From assembly GCF_016906535.1 (NCBI RefSeq), contig NC_057373.1:682001-746000 (forward strand): DNA of 64,000 nt, read 5' to 3'. Position numbers and translations under genes: made by a program. Each line of letters starts with the position of its first letter. Within the stretch, counting starts at the first letter, position 1. This document shows positions 1 through 12,172 of this stretch, piece by piece. The notes under the pieces were generated by a model, which was not told where the DNA came from, did no database searches, and worked only from the letters and a program-made list of their open reading frames with translations. This stretch comes from Rhizoctonia solani. Lineage: Eukaryota; Basidiomycota; Agaricomycetes; Cantharellales; Ceratobasidiaceae.

Positions 1-1983
1 AAGGTCTTTGAGTCGCTTGGATGCACCTATGTGCCCATCTGGCGTCAATGAGAGTGCGTGAGACAGGTACACGATTGCCTTTTCGATATCATCCAATTCA
101 TCGAGCCGTCTGAAACGAACTCTATGCGACCTACTCAAGTTGTCGAGTCGCCCAGGTAGTTCTGCATGGTCTCTCTCTGTTAAGGAATATGCCCGAAAAT
201 GGTATTCAACCGCCTTGTCGATATCGTCCAACTCGGCGAGCCTTTGGAAGCGTTCCAAATGCGACGAACCTAAAGCTTCGAGAGTCCTAGGTAGTTCTAT
301 GTAGCCTTTGGGGGCGAGCGAGAGCGCCCGTGAAAGATATTTGATTGCGTTTTCGTTATCATCGAGCTTATTTAGACGTAGGAATCGCTCTTGATACGAT
401 GCCCCTAGAACTGACAATCTTCTTGGATAGATGTAATCACCTTCGGACGTCAATGAAACAGCACGAGAGTGATAATCGATTGCCTTATCAAGATCTTCCA
501 GGATGCCCAGACGATAAAACACCTCTCGATGCGATATACCTAAAGTGTCTAGTATCATTGATAAACCTGGATGGTCTTCAGGCACAATTGTGACTGCCTG
601 AGTAAGACATTCGATAGATAGTTTGGCGTCGTTTATTTCTCCAAGTCTTTGTAGGCGCATCCCATATGCCATACCCAGTCTTTCTAGTTGATCCGGCAAA
701 CTTGGATGGCCAACGGGCGTCATCGAAACTGCTCGAGATAGGTACTCTATAACTTTCTCCACATCACTTAGCTGGCCAAGGCGTACGGCACGAAGCGCGT
801 ACGTCCTCCCTAGAGTTTGGAGTAGCATGGCTAATTCCGAGTGATTGGTGACGAGCGGGAGAGCACAGTTTAAAAGATATAATCCGTATTCCATGTCTTT
901 TGGGTCCTGTAGCACACCGAAGCGAGTTGTATATGATACCCCCAAACTACTGAGTAGCTTGGGTCGAGCTAGGTGGCCGTCAGGTGCCAGGGACAGTCCA
1001 CGAGAATGTAAATCAATAGCAATTTCCAAGTCATTCAGACTTTGAAGTATCTGGGATCGAATGCCATGGGACGCTCCTAGGAGCCCAAGGAGAACAGTTA
1101 AGTCGGGGTGACCTTCAGGTAAGAGCGAGAGCCCACGGGATTGGTGTAATATTGCGCTTTCAACATCCTTTAAATCACGCGATATCCGAAAGTGCTGAAT
1201 GTATGATGTACCCAGGTTTCCGAGCAATATGGGAAGTTCCGAGTGACCTTCTGGCATAAGTGAGAGTGCGCGGGAGTGGGAGTCGATGGCGATTTCCAAA
1301 TCGCTCGGGTCGCCAAGTAATTCAAAACGTATCCCATGAGACATTCCAAGATACCGGAGTAGCCTTGTGAACTCCAGGTGGCCTTCTTCTACGAGAGAGA
1401 ATGCACGGGAATGAAAGCTGAGGGCGCTCTCTAAGTCTCTCCGGTCTCCCAGTTTAGTAAATCGATCTCCATGGGATACACCTAGGCTTCCGAGTAGCCT
1501 GGGGAGCCCTGGATGGTCCTCGGACATAAGCAGTCGTGCGCGAGAGTAACACCTGATCGATTGGTCTATATCGTCATCATTTCCTAGCTGTTCAAAGCGA
1601 GTGGTATGGATATCGCCAAGGTTCTCAAGTCTACTAAGAAGATCCAGGTGGTCTTCAGGTGTAAGGAACAGCGCGTAGATAGCATACGTAAGCGCCTTTT
1701 CGATCTGTTCTAGCTGACCAAAAGTTTTAAATTGAGCTTTGTGGGATTTGGATAGGCGCTCTAGTCGAGCGGATATTTCCGTATCGACGCAGTCAAATAA
1801 GGCGATTTGACGCATATACCAGGTCGCCTTCTCGATCGGGCTCGCATAACTAGGAGTTGCCTGCAACGGCTGATTTGATTCGTCTTTGTGTCTCGTTTGA
1901 TTAAATGGTTCGTTGATATCGATAACGTGCTCCGCTTCAGTGTTCTTGAGAATTTTGCTTTCGGGCTGGGTTGTTGACGCCAT
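1..1983 (-). CDS. TPR-repeat protein (CHAT-linked type), 5' part
   Basis: An uninterrupted reading frame of 661 codons runs from ATG at 1983 to the left edge with no stop and no visible intron. After a roughly 80-residue leader the protein is a chain of 13 tandem repeats with a 45-residue (135-bp) period, of the pattern SRALSLxPEGHxxLPxLLxxLG followed by SHxxRFxxLGDxxDLExAI. This is the degenerate TPR type common in Agaricomycete proteins that end in a CHAT (caspase-like) protease domain. No CHAT domain is visible, and if present it lies left of the window. In that family the TPR array is thought to sense or bind a partner and the CHAT domain to cleave, giving a possible role in signalling or heterokaryon incompatibility; this is inference. 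Repeats degenerate toward the N-terminus. Start chosen as the first ATG preceding the repeats with stops upstream. Confidence 0.85.
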   Translation of the reverse strand, partial: MASTTQPESKILKNTEAEHVIDINEPFNQTRHKDESNQPLQATPSYASPIEKATWYMRQIALFDCVDTEISARLERLSKSHKAQFKTFGQLEQIEKALTYAIYALFLTPEDHLDLLSRLENLGDIHTTRFEQLGNDDDIDQSIRCYSRARLLMSEDHPGLPRLLGSLGVSHGDRFTKLGDRRDLESALSFHSRAFSLVEEGHLEFTRLLRYLGMSHGIRFELLGDPSDLEIAIDSHSRALSLMPEGHSELPILLGNLGTSYIQHFRISRDLKDVESAILHQSRGLSLLPEGHPDLTVLLGLLGASHGIRSQILQSLNDLEIAIDLHSRGLSLAPDGHLARPKLLSSLGVSYTTRFGVLQDPKDMEYGLYLLNCALPLVTNHSELAMLLQTLGRTYALRAVRLGQLSDVEKVIEYLSRAVSMTPVGHPSLPDQLERLGMAYGMRLQRLGEINDAKLSIECLTQAVTIVPEDHPGLSMILDTLGISHREVFYRLGILEDLDKAIDYHSRAVSLTSEGDYIYPRRLSVLGASYQERFLRLNKLDDNENAIKYLSRALSLAPKGYIELPRTLEALGSSHLERFQRLAELDDIDKAVEYHFRAYSLTERDHAELPGRLDNLSRSHRVRFRRLDELDDIEKAIVYLSHALSLTPDGHIGASKRLKDL

Positions 1984-2947
1984 TAGCCTTTTAGTGTCTC
2001 TGTTTAGGAACATCGAATCCTTACATGTTTGAATGGGGGGTACGAGCTATTTCTCTCCCTTGGCACGGCTCGTGTTATCCATGGTGGTCGACCGGCCAAG
2101 TCGAGTGGTGTATTAAATGCTTGATCACTGTCATCCGGTTTCATATCGAAAGTATAAACGTTAACGCCTAATATACGTTTATGTCATCAGCTATCATGCA
2201 TATGGGAGAGTCGCTGGATGGCACAAATTCTCACCTTTCCAAGACTTTCTAGTAAATTGTTGTCCAAAGGTTCTATGTCCTGCAAAATGCTTCGCGGGAT
2301 ATTTTCAACGAAATAACACATTCGTTCTATGTTATAATAATATGTTCGGCACCGAACCGAGGCTATGGAACAGATTTTTGCCACTCAACCAACGGATAGC
2401 TCCGTATTCCGTATTCCGTGTTCGGATATGTTTATTTTGCCACCTTGGTTTATCGGGACATGAGGACACATTTAGGACATACATCCCTTGTTCACACGCA
2501 ACAGGACAGAACTATGATCATGAGATACTACCCCATGACACCCGATATCATTCAGTCTATCTCACTAGAACTTTTCTATCAGAAGCCTCCCCCCTTTGCT
2601 GCGTTATATATGTCGAGTTAGGTTGTGAATACGTTATCTATACCTCTATCTGTACATACCCCTTCATTTCATTTAAATATTATGAAAGTTGGGCTCATCC
2701 ACGCCTCAAAGAATTGGGTCACCTTCCTCCTCGGGTTTAGTGAGTGGGTTGGTCTTCACCTTCGTTGCACACTGCCTTCGCTTCTACCCTCCTCCGGTGG
2801 GAGGTTCAACTGGCACTTCCAAATTCGAACCACAGAGCAAGCGTTTACAGCCTACATCATGTCTAACTTCAAAAACATCCACGACAACTTCATTCCTTCA
2901 CTAATAAACTTCTGGTCACCAAAACATCACCTCACATCTAGATCCCA
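1984..2947. other. intergenic; no gene seen
   Basis: Holds the upstream region of the TPR gene and the 3' flank of NMD3. Short open frames on both strands overlap each other and show no family signal. No repeat shared with the rest of the window was noticed. Confidence 0.6.
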
Positions 2948-4882
2948 CTATGCCTCATTCTGCTCATCCTCTAGTCCCATCTCCTCAAAGTGATCCAGTA
3001 ATTCATCTATCTTCACCTCCGGGAAATCACCCTCATCCTCCTCTTCCTCCTCGGTTGCCTCAACACCCTCCATGGCATACTGGCCTCCCTTCTTGCCACC
3101 TCCAACCTTCTTCTCATCTGGCCGCTCCTTTGGTTCGCTCTTATATAGATTGACAGTCGCACGCAGCTCGGGATCCTCTTCTAGATCCTGCAAGAACGCC
3201 TCGTAGTCTGCCTCGACGCGTGCCTGATCCAGACCTCCTCGTCGACCCAAGGCACCACGGCCTTCGCCACTCTCGTCCTCGTTAGCCTCCTTGGCGATCG
3301 AACGAAGCCTCCAGTTTCGTGCACGGCTCTTCTTTCGTCTGTTCGGATACGTCTTCTTCACGAGTACAACATCTGGGACTCTCGAACTGTCCAATGCGTC
3401 AAACTCGTCCGAGTTGAAGTTGGCTCGCGATAAGAAGTATCCGAGTGCTGTGTCACCTGGTTGGAGAATACCACCAAGGTGAGTACGCGTGTGGTATATT
3501 GTACTTGTCGACCCTTCTTGCTCATCAACATCCATTCCTGTTGAATGAGACTGGAACGCATTGTTTGGTGCTACTTGGGCGTCAGCGAGGACCCAGCGAC
3601 CGTTCGTCTTCCCTGACGGATCAATATCCAAGATGGTGAACTCGACAAGATCTGAGACGGTCGCAAGACTCTCGAATGGCGTACGCCAGTAGATAGGTGA
3701 ACTAAGGTCGGTGCTTCTTAAGGTAGCTGGATCGATGAGATGGATCGAATTGCCAACCCGGGTGCATACTGTTAGTGGACTACAACACATTTCAATAACC
3801 AATTCAAGGACGATAAGCGAAGCACGTACGAAATGTTACTCAAGCTCCTAGCTAGTTTTAATGGAAGACATACAAGGTCGTCTTTACATATGGGGATGAT
3901 CTCGCATGAATAAGTGAACTTGTAATTAGAAGTGCCTGAATGGGTGTCAGTCGAAAGCAACTGCTCAGATGCTTTGGATCTACCCGTGCATATACCCATT
4001 AGTTTCACGGCTTTTCGATGCAGCAAATAGAACAGACCTGATAGGTACCACAGCGTTCAGGAATTCGACCATTTTGATCGCATGACTCCGCTGAGTGTAG
4101 AAAAAGTCAAGACCATCCTTCGCCTCCTTGACATTAATTGTATCCTTTTGTGCCGAGTGCTTGAGGATAAGTTGTTCCAGATACAAGAACGTTCGCTTGT
4201 GGTTCACTTTCTGTCGAACTTGGACCATCGCTTTCCAGGTATTCTTAGCTGCTAGTCGAGTGCAGTCTGGGCACTGGCCGTAAACGACGATGTACTCGAC
4301 TTCAAATATTTGTTGTAAGATCGTAGATGTGAACACCTTTCATCTGATTTAATTCTTGCCTATTGTTTCCCGGTAATGCTCTTACCTCTTTCTGTATCGT
4401 TAATTTGACCTTTACCCGCTTCGAATGTGGCTCAGTCCAGATGAACCCGGCGTCGATCAAACGGACTTTGTTAAGTCCCTTGAGCTTCTTGAGACATATC
4501 GCAAGCAGTTCTCGTGATTCGGGTTGGGCAATCGTCCATGTATTTGGGGGAGAAAGGAACCGTTCACAGTTGCGGCAATAGTTAACCGTGGCTATCGACT
4601 GTGAGATACCAGAGCATCGAATGATAGAAGATAAGCATACCTTGCTTTGGGATCCCCTCTGTGATATCAACACTTTTATAAAGGGAAATTTAGCTAAGAG
4701 TCGGGCCAGATCACATACACACTCACGAATTCCTCAAGCAAGCAATACATAAGTTGGCAGAATTTGGCTCAATGGGTGTGCCTGCACATAGCATCAGTAT
4801 TGATATTAGCAGTCCCGGCGGTATACATACCGCAGTCCGCACAGAGCACTCGATGGACAGAAGGGGGTGCAACGTACTCCAT
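2948..4882 (-). CDS. NMD3: 60S ribosomal export adaptor NMD3
   Basis: Seven exons (4831-4882, 4727-4781, 4641-4672, 4386-4591, 4038-4336, 3830-3979, 2948-3779) join in frame to 541 residues. NMD3 binds the 60S subunit in the nucleus, supplies the Crm1 export signal and is released in the cytoplasm. The N-terminus starts MEYVAPPSVHRVLC and carries the CxxC pairs of the zinc-binding region (VLCADCG, LCIACLR, NYCRNC, GQCPDC), all characteristic of the family. The middle has FKFTYS-like and GNSIHLIDP-like blocks (here KFTYSCEI and VGNSIHLIDP). The acidic C-terminus fits the export-signal tail. Exon 4 must start after a GATAG acceptor, because the nearer CACAG acceptor leads to a stop. Head-to-head with RPB10. 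Confidence 0.95.
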
Positions 4883-5025
4883 AGTCGTCGGTGGTCGTGA
4901 TCGTCAAGGGAGAGCCGCCTGAATAAGCAGTCGGGTCTAGGATCTTATGCGGCACCTCCCAAACAAATTTCTGATTTGTGATCGGGCAGCCGATTGCAAA
5001 TTCATACGACTTGCACTTGGCCACC
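4883..5025. promoter_or_regulatory. bidirectional promoter NMD3/RPB10
   Basis: Only 143 bp separate the divergent start codons of NMD3 (-) and RPB10 (+), so this stretch must hold both 5' leaders and promoters. Both products serve basic gene expression, which fits co-regulation. No specific factor site is assigned. Confidence 0.6.
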
Positions 5026-5417
5026 ATGGTGCGCACGGCCAATTTTATCGTGTAACCTTTTTCCAGTATTAATTGTTCGCAGATTATCCCGGTTAGGTGC
5101 TTTACATGCGGAAAGGTCATTGGAGATAAATGGGAGGACTACGTCAAGTTGCTGAGGGATGATGTGACTGAAGGGTACGTTTGACGACTGAGCATTTGGC
5201 TCTGGCTCACACGGTATCTACTTAAACAGAGACGCAATGGACCAACTAGGACTGAAACGATACTGCTGCAGACGTATGGTTCTCACACACGTAGACCTCA
5301 TTGAGAAGTTACTCCAATACAATCGTGCGTCTGCTTTTCGCTCGTTTATTTTCTCACTAAGCCCCCATGTTTGTAGCCATGGAGCGAACAAAAGAGCGCA
5401 TGACGCGCGATGGCTGA
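5026..5417 (+). CDS. RPB10: RNA polymerases I/II/III subunit RPABC5 (Rpb10)
   Basis: Four exons (5026-5028, 5083-5174, 5230-5324, 5377-5417) give 76 residues. The first coding exon is the ATG alone, in a CCACCATGG context; the next exon begins directly with the codons for [11 protein letters not shown]. Rpb10 is a small zinc protein shared by all three nuclear RNA polymerases. The zinc ligands are visible as RCFTCG near the N-terminus and RYCCRR in the middle, followed by the invariant [14 protein letters not shown]. Length matches the family (about 70-76). The tail after YNPMERTKER is slightly longer than in yeast. Easily missed because no single exon makes a long open frame. Lies between NMD3 (divergent) and VPS16 (convergent, 74 bp away). 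Confidence 0.95.
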
Positions 5418-5491
5418 CTTTGCTCTGTTTATTATTACCGCCCATTGTCCGTATGTTGTATAATACATCTCGTCCTACCCAGTTCGACTAT

Positions 5492-8400
5492 TTACCGCAT
5501 CGTGGACAAGATTTGCTCCAACTCTCTCGCCACAAGATTATTCGGAGCTCGCCTCCTGATTTCTCTGGAATCGACCATTAGTGACATGTCTTTAAGAAGA
5601 AATCCAGGTTCCCACTCACTCGAGCTTCGCCTTGTCACCCCGCGTCTTGCATTCTTCGCCAGCAGATCTCCATTCTCCGCACTTGACATATAGTTCTGCT
5701 CTCTTGGGCGCGTCACATCGTGGTACGTAGGAAGCAGCTTGCTTTAAATGGCCTTGAGCCACCAAGTGAGTTACGAATGGTTCGTAACCAATTGGCGAGC
5801 GCCTCGACTTGGCCAGTTGTTCCAGACCATCCCAATCTCGGAGTTCCGTCAGTGCGTAGAGCTTGACGTACCAGAATCTGTTGGAAAGCATTAGTCGAGG
5901 AACGATTCTGTTATGTGTATCCTAACCGTTTGTCTGGAACTTTCCAATCTGCTCGGACCTTTTCAGCTTTCTTCGATTGTCCATTCAACAAGCACGCCCG
6001 AATCGTGGCATTCACACTAAGCCCGACAACTTCCACTCTTCCTTCCAGATCTTTTTCCAACTGTTGCTGGAATGTGAGCAATCTGACGCTTTCGTCCATC
6101 GCCTATCGTCCAATGAGTCACTATAGCCCGAGCAAGTGGTGTGCGACTCACTTTGGCTTCCCATCCTCGTTCTCGGTCCTCACTAAAGAATTTAGCAGCC
6201 GCACGTACAAGCTCGATCCTGTTATCAACCATTTTAGCTGTTCGCGCATCATCTAGCGCCAGTAGGGCAGAAGCGACACGTTTATCGTCTTGGTAGTAAA
6301 AATCTTTCAGCAATTCACGGTCTTGTTCCCGAGCATAGACCTAGAAAAGACATAAGAAAGATCCCGCAAGTGTACAGTCAAGTAATAACCTCTAGCAGTC
6401 GTACGGCAGGACTATACTTCTCTCCTCCATCCTCCAGCAACCTAAAGAAGTCTCCAAGAGAAGACTGCTTCTTGAGCTGCAACAAAACCAAGTAAACTGA
6501 GTGACTCTATTTGTCAATTATAATACACCCCCAAGCGAAATCGGCATACGGACCTAGATCGGTGTCGCCACTATCCACGGCTTTGATAAGAGCTAATCTC
6601 TCTTCCTTCATCTGTAATAGTAATGGAACCTGTTCACCCGGTCGAGGCTCATGATCAAGTAGCTATACCTCGCCACATTAGTAGTGTGAATTCTCAAGTT
6701 TGGTTGGGGGTTATATACCATAGTAGCCAGCCTCCCTCTTCCCAGTTCCCAGGCCCGTTTCGCAATATCTGCGAAACTCGCCCCAGGAGTCGCGCGGAAC
6801 TTCTCGACGATCGCATGGCAGACATCTTTGTCTGCTTTATCCGCTGGAGCATCTGGGTCCTCGGCTATTGCACCGTAAATATACAAATGAAACGAGATAG
6901 AATGCGACAAATACCTTTGATCTTCCCACTCTTGGCTATCTTAGCGCACGCCCAGTGCTTGAGTACTGTGTCTGGCGGCTGACCTAAGAATTCTGCGATA
7001 CGCAATGCAAGAAGATGCTCATTTCGAGCAGTAAGTCGAGCGATTATATGTGTGGCCGACGTGTGTTGGTACCTACCACGGAGTCATGATTAATCAAATC
7101 ATGAGAATAAGCGAGAAACGTACTGGGCATAAGTGATCGGAATTCCGATCTCATAGTACCGAGCCGCATTCAACACTTTGAGCGTCTTGCCCATCGCGAC
7201 AAAATCAGTTGGATCATACATGTCTAGGAATCCTCGTCCAAATGCGGCAGCCTAAACACAAACTCTCTTAGAAATGATCCAGGAGATCAAGACCACTCAA
7301 CTAACACTCATCAACTTTCGTTGCCATACTCCGTCCCATTCACGTCCTGCAGCATCGACAAGCGTATCCACAGCGCCAGCGAGTTCCGGCCGGATCGCTC
7401 GCACGGAGTCGTGTGCACTTGGAACGCGTTGACTGAATTGTTCGGAAGCGTGTAGGAGTAGAGCTGCTGGGTGGGTCGATGTTGGACCCAGTGCGTTCAT
7501 TGAAGATTCTATAGATCTGTTAGAGGCTGAAACGGTTTCTATAACATTCCGGCTTACGGGGAACCTTTTGTATCCAATCGCATCGATCTATACAGACCAC
7601 ACGTGCACCATCGACCTCTCCGACAACATGAGGAGTGCCAGGATAGTAATGTTTAATCGTGTCCCCAAATGGACCGAGGATAACCAGTAGCCCAGAAGCA
7701 TAAGATAATACGACAGCGTCATTCCCACACCAGACAACCTGCCTCGGAAGAGCTGGGCTATCCTGTGTGGAGTCATACTCTCAAAGAAACTTCTCAGCCG
7801 ACACCAATATCCGACTTGTTTAATACTCACCTGCATAGCTCTTTGTAAAATCCGCAGAAACGACCCATACTAGCCCCGAAGATGTAAGCAGGGCAATACT
7901 CTTGCCATTTGGACTTGGTGCAATGGAAAGGAATGGCCCTCTCCCCACACGCTGATCGACGCACTCCAACGCGTCCACACTCAAAATTGTGTTCCCACTC
8001 GCGACAAGTACTTCAATATGTTTACTTATTGCTGCATCAGGAGGGACAATCGACCACCCATGGGGCGCGCCGTCCAACGAGGGTTCAGGCAGTGCAAGCG
8101 CGAGGGGTTTAGTTCCGGACCACTCTTTGACCTCCAGGAATGTGAGTTGGTTGGTAAGAGCTACTAGACCATGTTCATGTATTCTAGCGTCCATTATACC
8201 GATATCTGCCGCGTCAGTGCCGAGCGAATGTTGGGTATAGGCTCCAGAGAGTTCATGAATCCTGTAAGTCCCTTCCTCGTTTAGAGTTACAAGACGCTCA
8301 TCGTGCGTCCAGCCCAAAGAGATAACTTTCCCTTGGTCCCACTAGCTAATTTAATACGCAATTACGTTTGGAAGAGATGGACAGCTTACTGGAATGGTGT

Positions 8401-8748
8401 TAATTAGATTTCCAGCTGACGAATATATAATAATTTGGGGCTTCGATACGGAATGTCGACCCAAGGCTACAAGCTTCGAGGTATCTCGCATCAAGGCTAT
8501 GTCTTTTATTAGTATCTGGTATATTAGAGTTCATATTTGACACTCACTCACCTAATGGACCTCCATATCTTGCCCCAGCAATAATAAAATCAGTGAGATC
8601 ATTCAGCTGCCACATCATTTGATACACTTCTCGAGTACTATGGAAACAATAAGTTGCATTCAAAGATATGCACATTCGCGTACCTATAAAATACTTCCCC
8701 ATCTTGCACAGGCTCCCATGTTGTGGTCGGATTCGGTGCGCTGGTCAT
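5492..8748 (-). CDS. VPS16: vacuolar sorting protein Vps16 (HOPS/CORVET core)
   Basis: Multi-exon gene from [17 protein letters not shown] at 8748 to a stop at 5492-5494. Vps16 is a core subunit of the HOPS and CORVET tethers, binds Vps33, and acts in fusion at endosomes and vacuole. The N-terminal half is beta-propeller-like (for example [15 protein letters not shown] and [16 protein letters not shown], 7820-8317). The C-terminal half is the alpha-solenoid Vps16-C region ([48 protein letters not shown]). The last junction uses a GTGAGT donor after the codons KLE and continues [10 protein letters not shown] to the end, matching the family C-terminus. I checked the first and last junctions by frame; some middle ones only by protein continuity. 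Confidence 0.92.
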
Positions 8749-9831
8749 GGTGGCCTCAAACGAAGCCAGGTCTCGTATCACGTGATAAATGTGATCGTAA
8801 GTCTGATTGACTTTTTTGGACCTGATTAAAGGACAGCATACAGCAGCATCAACAATTAAGTAGATCGAAAATGAGTATCTATAACTTCTCTCGAGTAGAT
8901 TACACAGGACTCCTCCACCAACGGGAAACAAGCGCTATCTTCCATAGTTTCCATTTTTCTGAATAGAGCAAATACGTGCGTTCTTATGAGCTTTGAAGAG
9001 AGCTATATAGTTCTGCCTTAATCTCATGGCACTGATTCTTATTAAACCATTCGCGATGCAAGGTATATGCTTCTCTGATGTCACATTGGGGGACTTCGAA
9101 GCATACACCCCTCCGGCGACCAGCAGATGACAGAGAAGCGCCTAATTATGAATATTGCAAATAGTTTTGACCTTTCTTACTCGATACGCTAAATTTCGTG
9201 CTGCTGCTATATCTCAATAGTTAAGGTCACAAGACCTTTCCCCATAAATGGAATATTTGGTGGTCCAGAATCGGAAGTAGTCGATCGCCGCCCGCGGGTT
9301 TCCGTTACCTACCGATACTTGTATCTTGCAAATCTCTGAGACCACGATATGTTCATGCGCTTGTATAATTACCAACTATTCCGAGCTTTCTACCACCAGT
9401 ACCACTTCGCCTAGTGTTATATTCTAACACTCCTAACATCCACAACTACCACTGTTTTGCCATGGTATTTGAGAGCTTGCAATTGCAAGGCCTATATTAA
9501 AAATCATTGACCAGTTGTTACAGCTTCGCCCCGATCCATCGTACTATGCTTGCTTCGACTCGATCACCAGTCAAATGGATCCACTGTTTGGTAGATCCAA
9601 ACAAAAAGGTTACACCGTGGAGCAGGAGTTTTGGCTTTCAATCTCCGCGACGCACCCTGTCTCGGACCTTTCCTGATTGGAGACCTTCAATGGCCATGAT
9701 ACCCCTTGCTAACCCTAATAAAAAGCATTTGATGGCAGTACTATTGTCAGGCAGATGAGACGAATTGCATATTTCTTTCAACTCAAGGCAAACGGTGGCT
9801 TGTTTTTCGTACTAGCAACCAGTCGACGACC
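8749..9831. other. intergenic between VPS16 and the P450 gene
   Basis: A 1.1-kb divergent intergenic region carrying the upstream sequences of VPS16 (-) and the P450 (+). No convincing coding exon, repeat or RNA gene was seen. Confidence 0.55.
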
Positions 9832-12172
9832 ATGGAGATGCTACCAAAGACTGCTTTTTCTGCTGTATTATCCGCTGCTGCGCTATACGGCTTTGTTAGA
9901 TATCTACAAATGCTACATGTGGGTCGCAAGTATGGTGCACACCAACACATCGTGGTTTCTGAAGAGTAAGCGCGCATTATACGGCCATATGTTCTCAGAT
10001 TACAAACTGTATCTACTCTAGGACACTACTGAGACTTTTACTTCCTGATGGGGTCGATATCCCGGGGGTCGTTTATGGCGGAGACCGAACACTTCGCGCC
10101 AAATACAGCGGTATGTCCGGATTTCAGGTTCATTTTGGCTGTAGGACGTTCAATAACAACCCCAATAATGAATCTAGAATTCTTGCGTGCGAGGAAAGAT
10201 GCTTATATTCAAGTAGCGATGACCAACCTACGACCCAACGTTTATATCGCTGACCCCCAGGCGATCAAGGTATGGAGTCTATAGTATTGTCTGTTTTTGT
10301 TCGCGAGTTATCATTCAGTAATTCGCCCTCAGATCATTACCACGCAAAAGCATATTTACGTAAAGGATGTAGAATATCTCGACCGATTCGTGGGATGCTA
10401 TGGCCAAAGTCTGCTGATGGCCGAAGGTGAAGTTTGGAGGCGGCACCGCAAGCAAACTCAACGGGCCTTTAATGAGGTAGAACCTATTCTTGTTCATAAC
10501 CTATCAAATCTCTGAGATTGCGAGCCAGAAAAACATCCGTCTTGTCTGGTCAGAGACAGAGGACATTATGCGACGCCTATTTAGAATCTGGGATAGACGA
10601 GGGTGTAAAGAAGTCCATATCGATAATGTATCTGACGTGACCGAAACGGTGAGTGTTTGGTTGGGTACCCATACCTTCAAATTTATAACTTCGCATTGTC
10701 CACATAGTTAGGTCTACTTGTTATTTCGATGGCAGGATTCGGTCGTCGAATTAGCTGGGACCCAGTAGATGATAAGATTCCTCAAGGACATCAGATGTCC
10801 TTCTCCAATGCAGTTCGCACCGTTTCCAGGAACTTGATTGGCAGGTATGGAGTAAAAGCCTCGTATTGAAGCCAATTTAACCACTGGAATAACCAAAGGG
10901 CATTAATTCCAACATGGGCCAAGAATCTAACCAAGACAACGAGAGATATCACAACTGCGTTTTCCGAATTTGGACAGTATCTCACCGATATGGTTGCATT
11001 GGGCCAGAAAAGCTCCGAAGTAACTGGCGATCAGTCACAAGATATGCATGAACCAAAATTGGCTCCTGACAGCCTCATTAATCTTCTCCTCTCGGCGAAT
11101 TGTGAGAATACATGGGATGGAGGAAAAGGGTTGGATGACAAGGAAGTTGCCGGTGAGTGTGGTGCTATCTCATGTGCACTGAGTATTGAATAGTGCACTA
11201 GGAAATATCTTCCTGTTCCTGTTTGCAGGACACGAGAGCACTGCTCATGCAATCTCGTTCTGTCTTGGTTTGTTGGCTTTATATCCAGAGGTTCAACAGG
11301 AAGTGTACGCACAGATCGAGGAGGTCGTGCGGTCACATGGTGGACTTGTGAGTATGAATTGAACTGCCATGTGAAATTTCTACATTCCACTCATATCTGA
11401 GAACAGCATTACTCAAATTTAAAGGATATCCATCTTGTAGAATGCGTATTTTGGGAAAGCCTACGATTGTATCCTGTAGTGAGTGATTTGGTTTGTGTTT
11501 CCTTGAGCAATATTATTCAAGTGAGTTTCAAGACATCTCACGTCGCCAGGATCGCCACCCAGGACTCGGTCGTAAGCGTTGCTCGCAACGGTCCAGGGGC
11601 AGACGAGAATACGCGCGAGAATTTCTTTATCCCCAAGGGGTCAAATATTTGGCTCTCTCTTACTGCGGTTCACTACAATCGTATGTCCCATCAAACAATA
11701 TCACCACATAGATTGAATCTTACTATCGAACGGTAGCTACCTATTGGGCTGAGCCTGAAAAATTCCGCCCCAAAAGATTTATGGAACCTCATAACAAGGA
11801 TGCATTCCTCGCCTTTTCCACTGGAATGCGCTCGTGCATCGGACGAAGGTGAGCAACGCTCGAAAAATTTCCGCACAACACCGATAATAAACTTAACAAA
11901 CGCACTTTCCTTCATAGATTCGCAGAAGTTGAGGGAACCGTCGCACTTGCTCTGTTATTAGAACGATACGAAATTAAGATCGATAAGGAGAAATTTCCCG
12001 CCATTCCAGGAGAGAGTGCGCTTGTGAGTTTCTCGCATCATACTTAATGTCTACAGCTTCGTGCTAACTGGCGTTTCCGGTTAAGGAGCGGGAAGCACGC
12101 TTCTTAAATCCTATACAACGAAGTACCGTTACTCCGATGAAAGTTCCCCTAGTTTTTAAACGTCGTAGTTAA
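9832..12172 (+). CDS. cytochrome P450 monooxygenase
   Basis: About ten exons. All hallmark motifs are present in order: the C-helix WRRHRKQTQRAF (near 10436); the I-helix oxygen-binding motif AGHEST; ExxR as ESLRLYP; the PERF-like block FRPKRF; and the heme loop FSTGMRSCIGRRFAE with the cysteine ligand in FxxGxRxCxG. The start at 9832 gives a hydrophobic N-terminal segment (FSAVLSAAALYGFVRYL) suited to ER anchoring. The sequence resembles Agaricomycete P450s with GFGRRISW after the C/D region. The N-terminal 100 residues are less typical and the second and third junctions (10022-10284) are my best in-frame guess. Substrate cannot be told. The neighbours are housekeeping genes, so no biosynthetic cluster is indicated. 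Confidence 0.9.

Noticed and set aside
9507..9758. Small plus-strand coding frame before the P450
   Set aside because: No family signal, no splice continuity to the P450 exons; overlaps frames on the other strand.
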